21,895 nt of DNA from Candidatus Aerophobota bacterium (GCA_011372105.1 DRTT01000141.1:1-21895); one strand, 5' to 3'. Shown: positions 6,584 to 14,846, counted from the stretch's first letter. Translations and numbers: made by a program. The notes: generated by a model not told the origin, from the sequence alone.

Positions 6584-7144
6584 ATGAAAATAGAGGAGAT
6601 TGCAGCGAACATTCTTTCAGAAATCAGGAATGCAATAAACATCGTAAATGAAAAAGAAGTAGACAAGTTTGTGAATAAAATATTTTCATCAAAAAGAATT
6701 TTTGTTGCAGGAGCAGGAAGGTCGGGAATTTTAATAAAAGCCTTTGCTATGAGGTTAATGCAGATGGGTTTTGAAACATATGTTGTAGGAGAGACCACAA
6801 CTCCAGCAATCAGAGAAGATGACCTGCTTGTTTTAATATCTGGTTCCGGAGAAACAGAATACTCTTATCACATTTTAAAGACAGCAAGAAAGGTGGGAGC
6901 CTGTAGTTATCTTATTACCGCACGCAGGGATTCACGAATGGGAAAAATAGCCTGTGGAAAAATCGTAATTCCTGGGCCAACTAAGGTTTCGCCTCAGAAA
7001 AGAGATGAAAATGTTGCCCAAGTTCTTGGTTCTCTCTTCGAACAAGCAGCATTTATTCTTTTGGAGTGTATTTTAGAGAAAATAGCAAGGCGCATTAATA
7101 TCCAGCATGAGGATATCCTAATAAGACATGCCAATCTGGAGTAA
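6584..7144 (+). CDS. hxlB: 6-phospho-3-hexuloisomerase-like SIS-domain protein
   Basis: A 186-residue single-SIS-domain protein of the length typical for 6-phospho-3-hexuloisomerase (PHI), which interconverts 3-hexulose 6-phosphate and fructose 6-phosphate. Visible PHI-type features are VAGAGRSGILIKAFAMRL (residues 41-58, with GRSG at 45-48), YVVGETTTPAI, the phosphate-binding LISGSGET, the conserved LFEQAA glutamate and the C-terminal RHANLE. The true RuMP partner, hexulose-phosphate synthase, is not in the window, so the substrate may instead be a related sugar phosphate made by the PfkB kinase next door. A divergent paralogue follows the kinase. The gene starts 45 nt after the permease with an AGAGAGAA ribosome site. 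Family placement is firm; the exact substrate is not. Confidence 0.85.
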   Translation: MKIEEIAANILSEIRNAINIVNEKEVDKFVNKIFSSKRIFVAGAGRSGILIKAFAMRLMQMGFETYVVGETTTPAIREDDLLVLISGSGETEYSYHILKTARKVGACSYLITARRDSRMGKIACGKIVIPGPTKVSPQKRDENVAQVLGSLFEQAAFILLECILEKIARRINIQHEDILIRHANLE

Positions 7145-7193
7145 AAAATACTTAATCTATTAAGACAATTTTGAAAAAACAGGAAGGGGAAAA

Positions 7194-8171
7194 ATGGCCA
7201 AGGTTGTCTGTATGGGTGAGGTAGTGGTGGATATGTTTTCCACACAAGTGGAGGTTCCACTGGAGAAGGTAAATTCCTACATAGCAGTGCCAGGCGGGGG
7301 ATGTGCCAACGTAGCTGTTGGTTTGAGCAGACTGGAGATTAAATCCGGTTTTATTGGAATGGTGGGAAGGGACCACTTCGGCAAGTTTTTAGCCAACGCC
7401 CTTGCTGAAAATGGAGTTGACGTAAGAGGCCTTAAATTCACCGAAAAAGCAAGAACAACCCTTGTTTTTGTCTCCAATACAAAAACAGGAGAAAGAGAAT
7501 TTGAATTTTTCCGTCATCCTGGGGCTGACATGATGCTGAGTCCAGAAGATATAGAAGAGCATCTTATCGCAGAAGCAGAAATATTTCATTTTGGATCAAT
7601 AAGCATGAGTGGTGAACCTTCCTTTTATGCTACACTTAAATGTCTTGAATACTCCCGAAGACATAATCTTGTTATATCTTTTGATCCCAATCTTCGCCCC
7701 CATGTATGGAAGGATCTCAGACAGGCCAAAGAAAGAATAAAAGAGGGGCTAAAAAAATCTCAACTGGTTAGAATGAACATCAGCGAGCTTGAGTTTTTGA
7801 CTGGGGAAAATGATGTTGAAAAAGGAAGTAACAAAATTTTAAAACTTGGACCAAAAACAGTAATAGTGACAGATGGAGAACGTGGTAGTTATCTAAGTAC
7901 AGGTAAGTTGTTTAGATTTGTAAAAGCTCCTGAAGTGCAGGCAGTAGATACTACAGGATGTGGAGATGGTTTTACAGCAGCAATACTATCAAGGATGCTA
8001 TACTGGAAAGAAAAAGGCAGGTTTATCTGGGAACTTAACGCTGATGAAATTGACGAAATTTTGATGTTTGCCAATACCGCTGGAGCATTAACTGCTACCA
8101 AAAAAGGAGTTTTTCCTGCACTTCCTACATACAACCAAATCCAGCAGCTTTTAAGAAACACTTTTTTATAA
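7194..8171 (+). CDS. PfkB-family carbohydrate kinase
   Basis: A 325-residue ribokinase/fructokinase-superfamily kinase, expected to transfer ATP phosphate to a sugar hydroxyl in the cytoplasm. Motifs include MGEVVVDMF at the N-terminus, the PfkB signature 1 region PGGGCANVAVGLSRLEIKSG (about 33-52), a DPNLRPHVW segment, VTDGERGSY, and the ATP/anion-hole motif DTTGCGDGF (252-260) with Asp258 the expected catalytic base. The usual form is DTTGAGDAF, so Ala-to-Cys and Ala-to-Gly changes are present. It lies between two SIS isomerases and ahead of an epimerase, so it most likely phosphorylates the imported sugar before isomerisation. The sequence alone does not separate fructokinase, 2-keto-3-deoxygluconokinase or allokinase-like activity. 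The ribosome site is AGGAAGGGG. Confidence 0.9.
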   Translation: MAKVVCMGEVVVDMFSTQVEVPLEKVNSYIAVPGGGCANVAVGLSRLEIKSGFIGMVGRDHFGKFLANALAENGVDVRGLKFTEKARTTLVFVSNTKTGEREFEFFRHPGADMMLSPEDIEEHLIAEAEIFHFGSISMSGEPSFYATLKCLEYSRRHNLVISFDPNLRPHVWKDLRQAKERIKEGLKKSQLVRMNISELEFLTGENDVEKGSNKILKLGPKTVIVTDGERGSYLSTGKLFRFVKAPEVQAVDTTGCGDGFTAAILSRMLYWKEKGRFIWELNADEIDEILMFANTAGALTATKKGVFPALPTYNQIQQLLRNTFL

Positions 8172-8198
8172 GATAAGAACTAAGGAGGAGGCAATATT

Positions 8199-8756
8199 AT
8201 GGATTTTCAGAGCTTACAGAATAAAGTTTGCCAGGAGATAAATTCAGCTTTATCTAAAGTGGAAAAAACAGAAATTGATGAATTTATTAATACGCTTCTT
8301 TCAGCAGAAAAGGTATTTGTAATGGCTGTTGGAAGAGTGATGCTTATGTTACAGGCTTTCGCCAAAAGAATAAAACATCTGGGAATAGATTCTTATGTGG
8401 TGGGAGAAACCGTAGTTCCTCCTATATCCCATAAAGATGTTCTTGTAGTTGGGTCAGGTTCGGGAGAAACTGCCTCGTGTATAACAATTACCCAGCTTGC
8501 CAGAAAATTTGGGGCTAAAATTGCTTTGATCACATCCTCAAAAAATTCAACTCTGAAAAAAATGGCAGACATTTCAGTTAGAATTCCTTCCCCTACAAAA
8601 TTAAAAGCACCGGATGAGCCTTTTTCTATACAGCCAATGTCCAACTTATTTGAGCAAGCACTTCTTATTTTCTGTGATTGCATAAGTATGATTCTTCAAG
8701 AAAAACTTGGCATCACTGAAGAAAAAATGTGGAAGGCTCACGCTAATTTAGAGTAA
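8199..8756 (+). CDS. Divergent second PHI-like SIS-domain protein
   Basis: A 185-residue SIS protein, collinear with the one at 6584 over its whole length. It shares YVVGETVVPPI, VVGSGSGETAS, the LFEQAL glutamate and C-terminal AHANLE. At the conserved N-terminal loop, however, GAGRSG becomes AVGRVM: Ser47 and Gly48 of the first protein are Val47 and Met48 here. This loop lines the sugar-phosphate site in SIS isomerases, so substrate or activity is probably changed, or the two proteins form a mixed oligomer. The gene has a strong GGAGGAGG ribosome site and sits 5 nt before the epimerase gene. Calling it a second hxlB would go beyond what is seen. Confidence 0.8.
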   Translation: MDFQSLQNKVCQEINSALSKVEKTEIDEFINTLLSAEKVFVMAVGRVMLMLQAFAKRIKHLGIDSYVVGETVVPPISHKDVLVVGSGSGETASCITITQLARKFGAKIALITSSKNSTLKKMADISVRIPSPTKLKAPDEPFSIQPMSNLFEQALLIFCDCISMILQEKLGITEEKMWKAHANLE

Positions 8757-8761
8757 GTAAA

Positions 8762-9463
8762 ATGAATATTATAAAGATTTCACCATCTCTAATGTGTGCT
8801 GATCTTGCTAATCTTGGAGAGGAAGTAAAAACTCTTACAAGTATAAAAGCAGACCAATTGCATTTTGATATAATGGACGGAAACTTTGTACCTGATATAG
8901 GATTGAGCCACTTGGAAATAAAGGCTGTTAGACACTTAACCCCGCTTCTCTTTGAAGCTCATATGATGATAGTGAACCCTTTAAGGTATGTAGGAGTATT
9001 TGTAGAAGCAGGAGCAGATATTATATGTATTCATGCTGAATCCTGTACAAACCTCTATAAGGTTATTCAAGAAATAAAACAAAGAGGAAAAAAGGCAGGA
9101 GTAGCTTTAAATCCTGCAACCCCTTTATGCATGGTTGAGAACATATTAACAGAAATTGACCTGATTTTATTAATGATGGTAAGTCCCGGATATAAAGTCC
9201 CTGGTGTGAAAAGTGCAGGTTATTTCCCGGGAGTACTTGAGAAAGCATGCTGCCTCAGAGAGATAATCCGTAAGAAAGAACTTAATATAGATATTGAGGC
9301 AGATGGAAGTGTGAATGAAAAATCCATTGTAAATATGGCAGGTGCCGGTATTAATGTATTTGTTGTGGGATCGGCTTTGTTCGATGAAAGACCTCTCAGT
9401 GCCCATAAAATTCAAGAGTTAAGAAACAGAGCTGAAAAGGCTTTTTTAGAAAAGTGGGGCTAA
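8762..9463 (+). CDS. Ribulose-phosphate / allulose-6-phosphate 3-epimerase-like protein
   Basis: A 233-residue TIM-barrel protein of the RPE superfamily, which epimerises ketose phosphates at C3 using a metal and two aspartates. The expected active-site groups are present: SPSLMCADL at the N-terminus, LHFDIMDGNFVPDIGL (His and Asp metal ligands), FEAHMMIVNP (His ligand) and IEADGSV with the second catalytic Asp near residue 180. The phosphate-binding loop differs: canonical NPGFGGQxF is replaced by VSPGYKVPGVKSAGYF, with extra residues. Hexulose-phosphate epimerases such as AlsE also depart from canonical RPE, so a hexose 3-epimerase is plausible in this sugar locus, though a housekeeping pentose role is not excluded. 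It is tightly packed behind the second SIS gene. Confidence 0.85.
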   Translation: MNIIKISPSLMCADLANLGEEVKTLTSIKADQLHFDIMDGNFVPDIGLSHLEIKAVRHLTPLLFEAHMMIVNPLRYVGVFVEAGADIICIHAESCTNLYKVIQEIKQRGKKAGVALNPATPLCMVENILTEIDLILLMMVSPGYKVPGVKSAGYFPGVLEKACCLREIIRKKELNIDIEADGSVNEKSIVNMAGAGINVFVVGSALFDERPLSAHKIQELRNRAEKAFLEKWG

Positions 9464-9532
9464 ATTTTGACGCAACAAATTATCTCTCATTTAAAAAATA
9501 ATAACTTGTATCAAATTTTAGAGGGAGGACTT

Positions 9533-10636
9533 ATGAAGAAGATAAGGCCGGATAGAGAAGAATTTAAAGAGGTAATTCTCAGAAAAAAGACTCCTTCCAG
9601 AGTTCATTTTATTGAACTACACATTGACACGGAGGTTATAAGATACTTCATAGAGAAGGAATTTAATGGAAAATGGGTGGAACCTTCTTTAGCAAAGGAT
9701 AAAAAATCTCAGCAACTTGCATTAAAAAACTATATTGAATTTTGGTATAAAATGGGTTATGACTGTTTGCGATTAACAAGTGATTTTCGCTTCTCAGCAA
9801 GCTTATCTTTTGCCTCTAAAAAAAGAATAGGAAAAGATACAGCTCTTCTTTCGAGGGGGGAGAGACAATGGGCAGAAGAGGGAAAAGGAATAATAACCTC
9901 CTGGGAAGATTTTGAAAACTACAAATGGCCTTCTATTGAAGAATTGGATTTGTGGCCATTTGAATTTGTCTCTGAAAACCTCCCTGAAGGGATGGGAATC
10001 CTGGTTTCCTTCTCTATGGGCATTATGGAAACTTTGTGTAGTGATTTGTTCGGACTTGAGACACTTTCTTATCTTTTATACGATGATCCAGCTTTAATTG
10101 AAGCAGTTGCAAACAAGGTGGGAGAACTTATTTACCAGGCTTATAAAAAGATTGTTGGTCTTGACAACCTGGTGGGCTTTTTCCAGGGCGATGATATGGG
10201 ATTTAAGACATCCACATTTGTCTCCCCAGATGCCTTAAGAAAGTATATTTTACCCTGGCACAAAAAACTCGCAGAACTTGCCCATGAAAATGGACTCCTT
10301 TACCTTTTTCACGCCTGCGGTAATGTTGAATCAATAATGGAAGACTTAATTGAAAATGTAAAGATAGATGCCAAGCATTCTTTTGAAGATACAGTAATGC
10401 CGGTTACAGAATTTAAGGAAAAATACGGAGATAGAATTGGAATTCTGGGTGGGGTAGATGTTAACAAGCTCTGTCGGCTGAAAGGAGAGGAATTACGTCA
10501 TTACATAAGAGATATCTTAGAAAAATGCATGCCTGGAGGAGGTTATGCGCTTGGCTCAGGGAACTCGGTCACCAATTATATTCCCATAGAAAATTACCGC
10601 ATTATGCTGGAAGAAGGATTAAACTGGAGGAGATAA
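9533..10636 (+). CDS. UroD/MtaA-superfamily protein 1 (HxC type)
   Basis: A 367-residue protein of the uroporphyrinogen decarboxylase superfamily (PF01208 fold), which includes true UroD and the zinc-dependent corrinoid methyltransferases MtaA, MtbA and CmuA. ATG 9533 is chosen because GAGGGAGG lies 4 nt upstream; an in-frame TTG at 9467 has no ribosome site. Landmarks are GILVSFSMGIMETLC, FQGDDMGFKTSTFVSPDALRKYILPWHKKLAELAH, FHACGNVESIMEDLIE (His260, Cys262), IGILGGVDVN and GGGYALGSGNSVTNYIPIENYRIMLE. His-x-Cys matches two zinc ligands of MtaA-type enzymes, but the C-terminal Cys position appears as Ser342. It does not look like a haem-pathway UroD, lacking that family's N-terminal arginine/FRQAGRY motif. 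Function unknown; the sugar operon suggests a role in that pathway. Confidence 0.8.
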   Translation: MKKIRPDREEFKEVILRKKTPSRVHFIELHIDTEVIRYFIEKEFNGKWVEPSLAKDKKSQQLALKNYIEFWYKMGYDCLRLTSDFRFSASLSFASKKRIGKDTALLSRGERQWAEEGKGIITSWEDFENYKWPSIEELDLWPFEFVSENLPEGMGILVSFSMGIMETLCSDLFGLETLSYLLYDDPALIEAVANKVGELIYQAYKKIVGLDNLVGFFQGDDMGFKTSTFVSPDALRKYILPWHKKLAELAHENGLLYLFHACGNVESIMEDLIENVKIDAKHSFEDTVMPVTEFKEKYGDRIGILGGVDVNKLCRLKGEELRHYIRDILEKCMPGGGYALGSGNSVTNYIPIENYRIMLEEGLNWRR

Positions 10637-10637
10637 A

Positions 10638-11651
10638 ATGACCTCTCGTGAACGTGTAAAAAGAACCTTAACCTTTAATTACCCCGATAGACCGCCTCGC
10701 GATCTGTGGATTCTTCCTATTGCTCTCAAAAAATATAAAAGTCAGGTAGATGCTATTCTGGAAAAATTCCCATTAGACATTGAGTTTGCTAAAGGGCTTG
10801 CTACTGCAGGAGACCCCACTCAGGAGGAAAGATGGAAAGTTGGAAGTTTTACAGATGAGTGGGGATGTGTCTTCAAAAACGTCCAGGAGGGAATTGTGGG
10901 TCAGGTAAAAGACCCCATAATAAAAAAATTATCTGATGTTAAGAAAGTTAGACCTCCCTATCACAAGTTAAAAGAGAAAGTAAACATAGATAAAATAAAC
11001 AAACTATGCGAAGAAACCGATAAATTTGTTTTGGGTGGCGATTTTTTTATTGATCCCTTTGAGAGAATGCAATTTTTAAGAGGGACCTCTCAGCTTTATA
11101 TGGATATTGTAGAACAGCCTCCCGGGTTTTTTAAACTAATGGATATTGTACACGAATACAATCTAACAGAAATTGAGCTGTGGACAAAAACAAAGGTTGA
11201 CGGTATATTGTTTGCCGATGACTGGGGTTCTCAAAAATCCTTACTTATAAATCCTAAGTTGTGGAGAAAACTTTTTAAACCTCTTTACAAAGAGTACTGT
11301 GAGCGTATTCATAGCTCCGGAAAATTTGTTTTCATGCATTCTGATGGATACATTTTTGACATTTATGAGGACTTAATAGAAATAGGAGTGGATGCATTAA
11401 ACTCACAACTTTTCTGTATGGATATTGAGCAGATTGGAAAAAAATTTAAAGGTAAGATAACATTCTGGGGAGAAATAGACAGACAGCATATTCTCCCCTC
11501 TCCCAACATAGAGGATGTGAAAAAAGCAGTGGAGGAAATAAAAAAATTCCTTTACGATAGGAGTGGCGGAATAATCGTTCAGTGTGAGTTTGGCGCTGGA
11601 GCAAGACCTGAAAACGTGGAAGCTATATTTAAAGAATGGGAAAAAGTGTAA
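10638..11651 (+). CDS. UroD/MtaA-superfamily protein 2 (HxD type)
   Basis: A 337-residue second member of the UroD/MtaA superfamily, only distantly similar to its neighbour. Its N-terminus TSRERVKRTLTFNYPDRPPRDLW is typical of uncharacterised UroD-like proteins found near sugar genes. Later landmarks are ADDWGSQKSLLINPKLWRKLFKPLYKEYCERIH, FVFMHSDGYIFDIYEDLIEIGVDALNSQ (His234-Ser-Asp236 where MtaA has His-x-Cys), ITFWGEIDRQHILPS and IIVQCEFGAGARPENVEAIF (Cys316). It therefore keeps the distal Cys that the first protein lacks but has Asp in place of the middle Cys. The ATG lies 1 nt after the previous stop with GGAGGAG overlapping it, so the two are coupled and may work together. It ends 3 nt from the stop of convergent phoU. 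Confidence 0.8.
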   Translation: MTSRERVKRTLTFNYPDRPPRDLWILPIALKKYKSQVDAILEKFPLDIEFAKGLATAGDPTQEERWKVGSFTDEWGCVFKNVQEGIVGQVKDPIIKKLSDVKKVRPPYHKLKEKVNIDKINKLCEETDKFVLGGDFFIDPFERMQFLRGTSQLYMDIVEQPPGFFKLMDIVHEYNLTEIELWTKTKVDGILFADDWGSQKSLLINPKLWRKLFKPLYKEYCERIHSSGKFVFMHSDGYIFDIYEDLIEIGVDALNSQLFCMDIEQIGKKFKGKITFWGEIDRQHILPSPNIEDVKKAVEEIKKFLYDRSGGIIVQCEFGAGARPENVEAIFKEWEKV

Positions 11652-11654
11652 AGA

Positions 11655-12308
11655 TTATTCCTCTGCATGATGCTTTATAACTCTCCCTGCTACCATGAAT
11701 ATGACATCCTCACATATATTTGTTGAAAGGTCAGCTATCCTCTCCAGGTTACTTGATATTCTTATAAGATGAAGGGAACGCTCTATAGTGGAAGGATCTG
11801 AGGTCATAAATGTGATAAGTTCTCTTAAAATCTGGTCTCTCAAACCATCTACAATATCATCCCTTTCGCACACACTCTTTGCCAGTTTTGCATCTTCATT
11901 CACAAAAGAATTTATACTATTTTTCAACATCTGCATCACAATCTTTGCCATATTGGGTATGTCAATTAAAGGTTTTACCTGAGGTCTTTCTATCAAAAAA
12001 AGACTGCTTTCTGCGATGTTAACTGCATGATCTCCAATTCTCTCAAGGTCATTGTTCATCTTTAGAACCATTAGAACTGTCCTCAAATCCTTTGCTCTTG
12101 GTTCATATCGAGCAATTATACTGGTGCAAAGCTCATCAAGATGCATCTCCATAGCATTTGCCTTTGGCTCCTCATTCTCTATTACATCCTGGAGCATATA
12201 TTTCTCCTTTTGAAGAAGCCCCTCTATACTTTCTTTAATCATATGCTCCACCAGATTAGCATACTCTATCAAAGATTTTTTAAGCTCTGTTAATTTTTCT
12301 TCTAACAT
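11655..12308 (-). CDS. phoU: Phosphate signalling protein PhoU
   Basis: A 217-residue all-helical protein made of two PhoU three-helix bundles. The paired metal-binding motifs are visible: ENEEPKANAMEMHLDELC and NNDLERIGDHAVNIAE in the first half, and RDDIVDGLRDQIL and SSNLERIADLSTNICEDVIF in the second. PhoU links the Pst transporter to the PhoR-type kinase, keeping it off when phosphate is plentiful. It is the last gene of the pst operon, 18 nt after pstB, with AGGAGGAAAA as ribosome site. Its stop lies 3 nt from the stop of the convergent UroD-like gene, and no terminator is seen between them. Confidence 0.95.
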   Translation of the reverse strand: MLEEKLTELKKSLIEYANLVEHMIKESIEGLLQKEKYMLQDVIENEEPKANAMEMHLDELCTSIIARYEPRAKDLRTVLMVLKMNNDLERIGDHAVNIAESSLFLIERPQVKPLIDIPNMAKIVMQMLKNSINSFVNEDAKLAKSVCERDDIVDGLRDQILRELITFMTSDPSTIERSLHLIRISSNLERIADLSTNICEDVIFMVAGRVIKHHAEE

Positions 12309-12326
12309 TTTTCCTCCTAAATTAAA

Positions 12327-13085
12327 TTATCCATATTTTCCTGTTAAGTATTCCTCTGTTCTCTTATCCTGGGGAACAGAAAAAATCCTCTCTGATGGAC
12401 CAAATTCAACCAATTCCCCAAGATATAAAAAGGCTGTGTAATCAGAGACTCTTGCAGCCTGTGCAATATTATGAGTTACCAAAATTATAGTAACATCTTT
12501 TTTAAGCTCCCCAATTAATTCTTCTATTCGGGAGGTAGCTTTAGGATCAAGAGCAGAGGTGGGTTCATCAAGTAAAAGCACCTCCGGTTTCATTGCGAGG
12601 GCGCGAGCTATACAGAGTCTTTGCTGCTGACCACCTGAGAGAAAAGTTCCCTTTCTATATAAGAAATCTTTAACTTCGTCCCACAAGGCTGCTTTTTTTA
12701 AACTCTCCACAACAATTCTATCCTGTTCTTCTTTGCTTATTTTTATCCCGTTTAACTTATAGCCTGCAATAACGTTGTCATATATATTCATTGTGGGAAA
12801 GGGGTTTGGTTTTTGAAAGACCATTCCTATTTTTCTTCTCACCACTATGGGATGCATGGAATAAACATCTTCCTTATCTAAAAAAACCTTTCCAGATACT
12901 CTCGCACCAGACACAAGCTCATGCATCCTGTTGATACACCTTATAAGAGTTGTCTTACCACATCCTGAAGGTCCCATAACAGCTGTTACCTTATTCCTTG
13001 GAAAGGAAAGATTAATATCCTTCAATATCTGTTCGTTGCCATAATAAGCACAGAGATTTTCTATTTTTAAAATTGAGTCTTCCAT
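12327..13085 (-). CDS. pstB: Phosphate ABC transporter ATP-binding protein PstB
   Basis: A 252-residue ATPase of standard PstB length. Walker [11 protein letters not shown] (about 38-47), Q-loop [10 protein letters not shown] (the PstB-typical KPNPFPMS-like segment), signature [16 protein letters not shown], Walker [14 protein letters not shown], and the switch His in LVTHN are all present. N-terminal [34 protein letters not shown] is characteristic of PstB. It drives phosphate import through PstA/PstC at the inner membrane. Its start overlaps the end of pstA by 19 nt, indicating translational coupling. Confidence 0.97.
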   Translation of the reverse strand: MEDSILKIENLCAYYGNEQILKDINLSFPRNKVTAVMGPSGCGKTTLIRCINRMHELVSGARVSGKVFLDKEDVYSMHPIVVRRKIGMVFQKPNPFPTMNIYDNVIAGYKLNGIKISKEEQDRIVVESLKKAALWDEVKDFLYRKGTFLSGGQQQRLCIARALAMKPEVLLLDEPTSALDPKATSRIEELIGELKKDVTIILVTHNIAQAARVSDYTAFLYLGELVEFGPSERIFSVPQDKRTEEYLTGKYG

Positions 13086-13915
13086 TTTCTTACCACCAGC
13101 TTAGTAATAAGATTTAGCACTAAAACAAAAACAACAAGCACAAAAGAGGCACCCCAGGCTATTGAATGCCATTCAGGGTAAGGACTTGTAGCATAATTGA
13201 AGATCAAAAGGGGTAAAGCACTCATAGGTTTAAAAATGTTCAAATTCATGAAGGAGCTGCCAAAGGCAGTAAAAAGAAGAGGCGCGGTTTCACCTGCAAT
13301 CCTTGTAAGACTTAGTAAAATCCCGCTGACTATCCCACTCATTCCTGCAGGTAAAATAACTTTAAGAATCGTCCTGTGATAGGGAACACCCAAGGCAAGA
13401 GAGGCTTCCCTTAAAGCATTGGGAACAAGTTTCAAAGTTTCTTCCGTGGTTCTCACCACAACAGGCAGCATCATGATAGAAAGAGCAACACCTCCTGAAA
13501 AAGCAGAAAATGTCCTCATCGGCAAAACCACCCAGAGGTAAGCAACAATGCCAATCACTATAGAAGGCACCCCCTGCAACACTTCAACGCAAAGTCTTGT
13601 AAGGTAGGAAAGCTTTCCCCTACGATGTTCAGAAAGGTAAATTCCAGCCAGAATACCCAAAGGCACAGAAAAAACACAGGAAAGAAGCATTAAAATACCT
13701 GTTCCCACAAGAGCGTTAGAGATACCTCCCCCAGCTTCACCAACAGGCTTAGGCAAATTTATTAAGAATTGCCAGTTAACAGATGCAATACCATTCTTAA
13801 TAATGTAACCAAGGACAAGGAACAGAGGAAGAACAGCTACAAAGGACAAAAATATTATAAATAATTTAAAAGCTTTATCTCCGAAAATCCTCACAGAAAC
13901 TTTATCTCCTTGCAT
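13067..13915 (-). CDS. pstA: Phosphate ABC transporter permease PstA
   Basis: A 282-residue inner-membrane permease with six hydrophobic spans. The PstA-typical segment [35 protein letters not shown] and the EAA loop [31 protein letters not shown] are clear, as is [22 protein letters not shown] at 13915 is preferred over the in-frame TTG at 13927, because a GAGG site lies 7 nt before the ATG and none precedes the TTG. The ATG then follows the pstC stop with one T between (TAATATG). The protein forms the transport channel with PstC. Confidence 0.95.
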   Translation of the reverse strand: MQGDKVSVRIFGDKAFKLFIIFLSFVAVLPLFLVLGYIIKNGIASVNWQFLINLPKPVGEAGGGISNALVGTGILMLLSCVFSVPLGILAGIYLSEHRRGKLSYLTRLCVEVLQGVPSIVIGIVAYLWVVLPMRTFSAFSGGVALSIMMLPVVVRTTEETLKLVPNALREASLALGVPYHRTILKVILPAGMSGIVSGILLSLTRIAGETAPLLFTAFGSSFMNLNIFKPMSALPLLIFNYATSPYPEWHSIAWGASFVLVVFVLVLNLITKLVVRKWKTQF

Positions 13916-13916
13916 A

Positions 13917-14834
13917 TTAGACCTCAATACTGACTTTTTTTACTATTTGCCTTCCTATAATATTAACAATCGTTGTCACAATAAAAAGTAAAAGTCCTAC
14001 CTCAATGAGAGAGGAAAGGTGCAGTGTTTCTGTTGCTTCGGCAAACTCGTTAGCAATAACACTTGCCATAGTATTTGATGGACTAAAAATGCTATCTGGT
14101 AAAATATTGGCATTACCAATTACCATTGTGACCGCCATAGTTTCTCCCAGGGCTCTTCCAAGAGAAAGCAAAATACCTGCAAGGATTCCTGAGCGTGCAT
14201 AAGGCAAGACGACTTTTCTTATTACTTCAAACTTTGTTGCACCCAGGGAAAAAGCTGCTTCCTTAAGTTCAGAGGGCACAAGCTGGATAACCTCTCTCCC
14301 AATTGTGGCAGAGTAGGGAATAATCATTATAGATAAAACAAGAGAGGCTGTAAATATTCCAACCCCATAAGGCATAATACCCAGCTTTATCTCAAATGCT
14401 CTAACAACAGGAACAAGGATAAAGAGTCCCCAGAAACCATAGATTACAGAGGGAATTCCTGCAAGAATTTCCACAGCACTTTTAAGAAAAGAGGAAAAAA
14501 ATCCTCTTGAAAAATACTCCCCTAAAAATATGGAGATAGAAAGAGAAAAAGGTAAAGAGATTAAAAGAGCCAGAAAACTTGTGAGAAGAGTTCCAACAAG
14601 GAAGGAAAATGCTCCAAATTCACCTTTCACAGGATCCCAGGTTTTCCCAAATAAGAATCTAATTCCTAACTTTTTAAGCGAGGGGAAAGAGCTTACAAGA
14701 AGAGAGAAAAAAACTGCGCCAACAAGAACTACCAAAATAAAAGCTGAAATGTAAAGAACCCTGCGAAAAATTAACTCAGAGCTGCTTATCTTCTTTAAGC
14801 TTTTATCTGTGGTTTCTTTGTAATCTATCCCCAT
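13917..14834 (-). CDS. pstC: Phosphate ABC transporter permease PstC
   Basis: A 305-residue membrane permease. The N-terminal span at about 28-50 (ISAFILVVLVGAVFFSLLVSS) precedes LGIRFLFGKTWDPVKGEFGAFSFLVGTLLTSFLALLISLP, a PstC hallmark. EILAGIPSVIYGFWGLFILVP and the EAA loop SELKEAAFSLGATKFEVIRKVVLPYARSGILAGILLSLGRALGETMAV follow. Together with PstA it forms the phosphate channel. It starts 12 nt after the pstS stop, too close for a stem-loop of the kind found behind the sugar-binding protein gene. Confidence 0.96.
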   Translation of the reverse strand: MGIDYKETTDKSLKKISSSELIFRRVLYISAFILVVLVGAVFFSLLVSSFPSLKKLGIRFLFGKTWDPVKGEFGAFSFLVGTLLTSFLALLISLPFSLSISIFLGEYFSRGFFSSFLKSAVEILAGIPSVIYGFWGLFILVPVVRAFEIKLGIMPYGVGIFTASLVLSIMIIPYSATIGREVIQLVPSELKEAAFSLGATKFEVIRKVVLPYARSGILAGILLSLGRALGETMAVTMVIGNANILPDSIFSPSNTMASVIANEFAEATETLHLSSLIEVGLLLFIVTTIVNIIGRQIVKKVSIEV

Positions 14835-14846
14835 TTTACTGTTACT

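Noticed and set aside
8762..9463. Hexulose-6-phosphate synthase (hxlA) as partner of the PHI-like gene
   Set aside because: The motifs (HFDIMDG, AHMMI, IEADGSV) are those of the RPE superfamily, not the OMPDC/HPS group.
9467..9532. TTG-initiated N-terminal extension of the first UroD-like protein
   Set aside because: No ribosome site before the TTG, whereas GAGGGAGG stands 4 nt before ATG 9533; the extra 22 residues are not family-like.
10638..11651. Haem-pathway uroporphyrinogen decarboxylase (hemE)
   Set aside because: Lacks the N-terminal RQAGRY-type motif, and the context is a sugar operon without haem genes.
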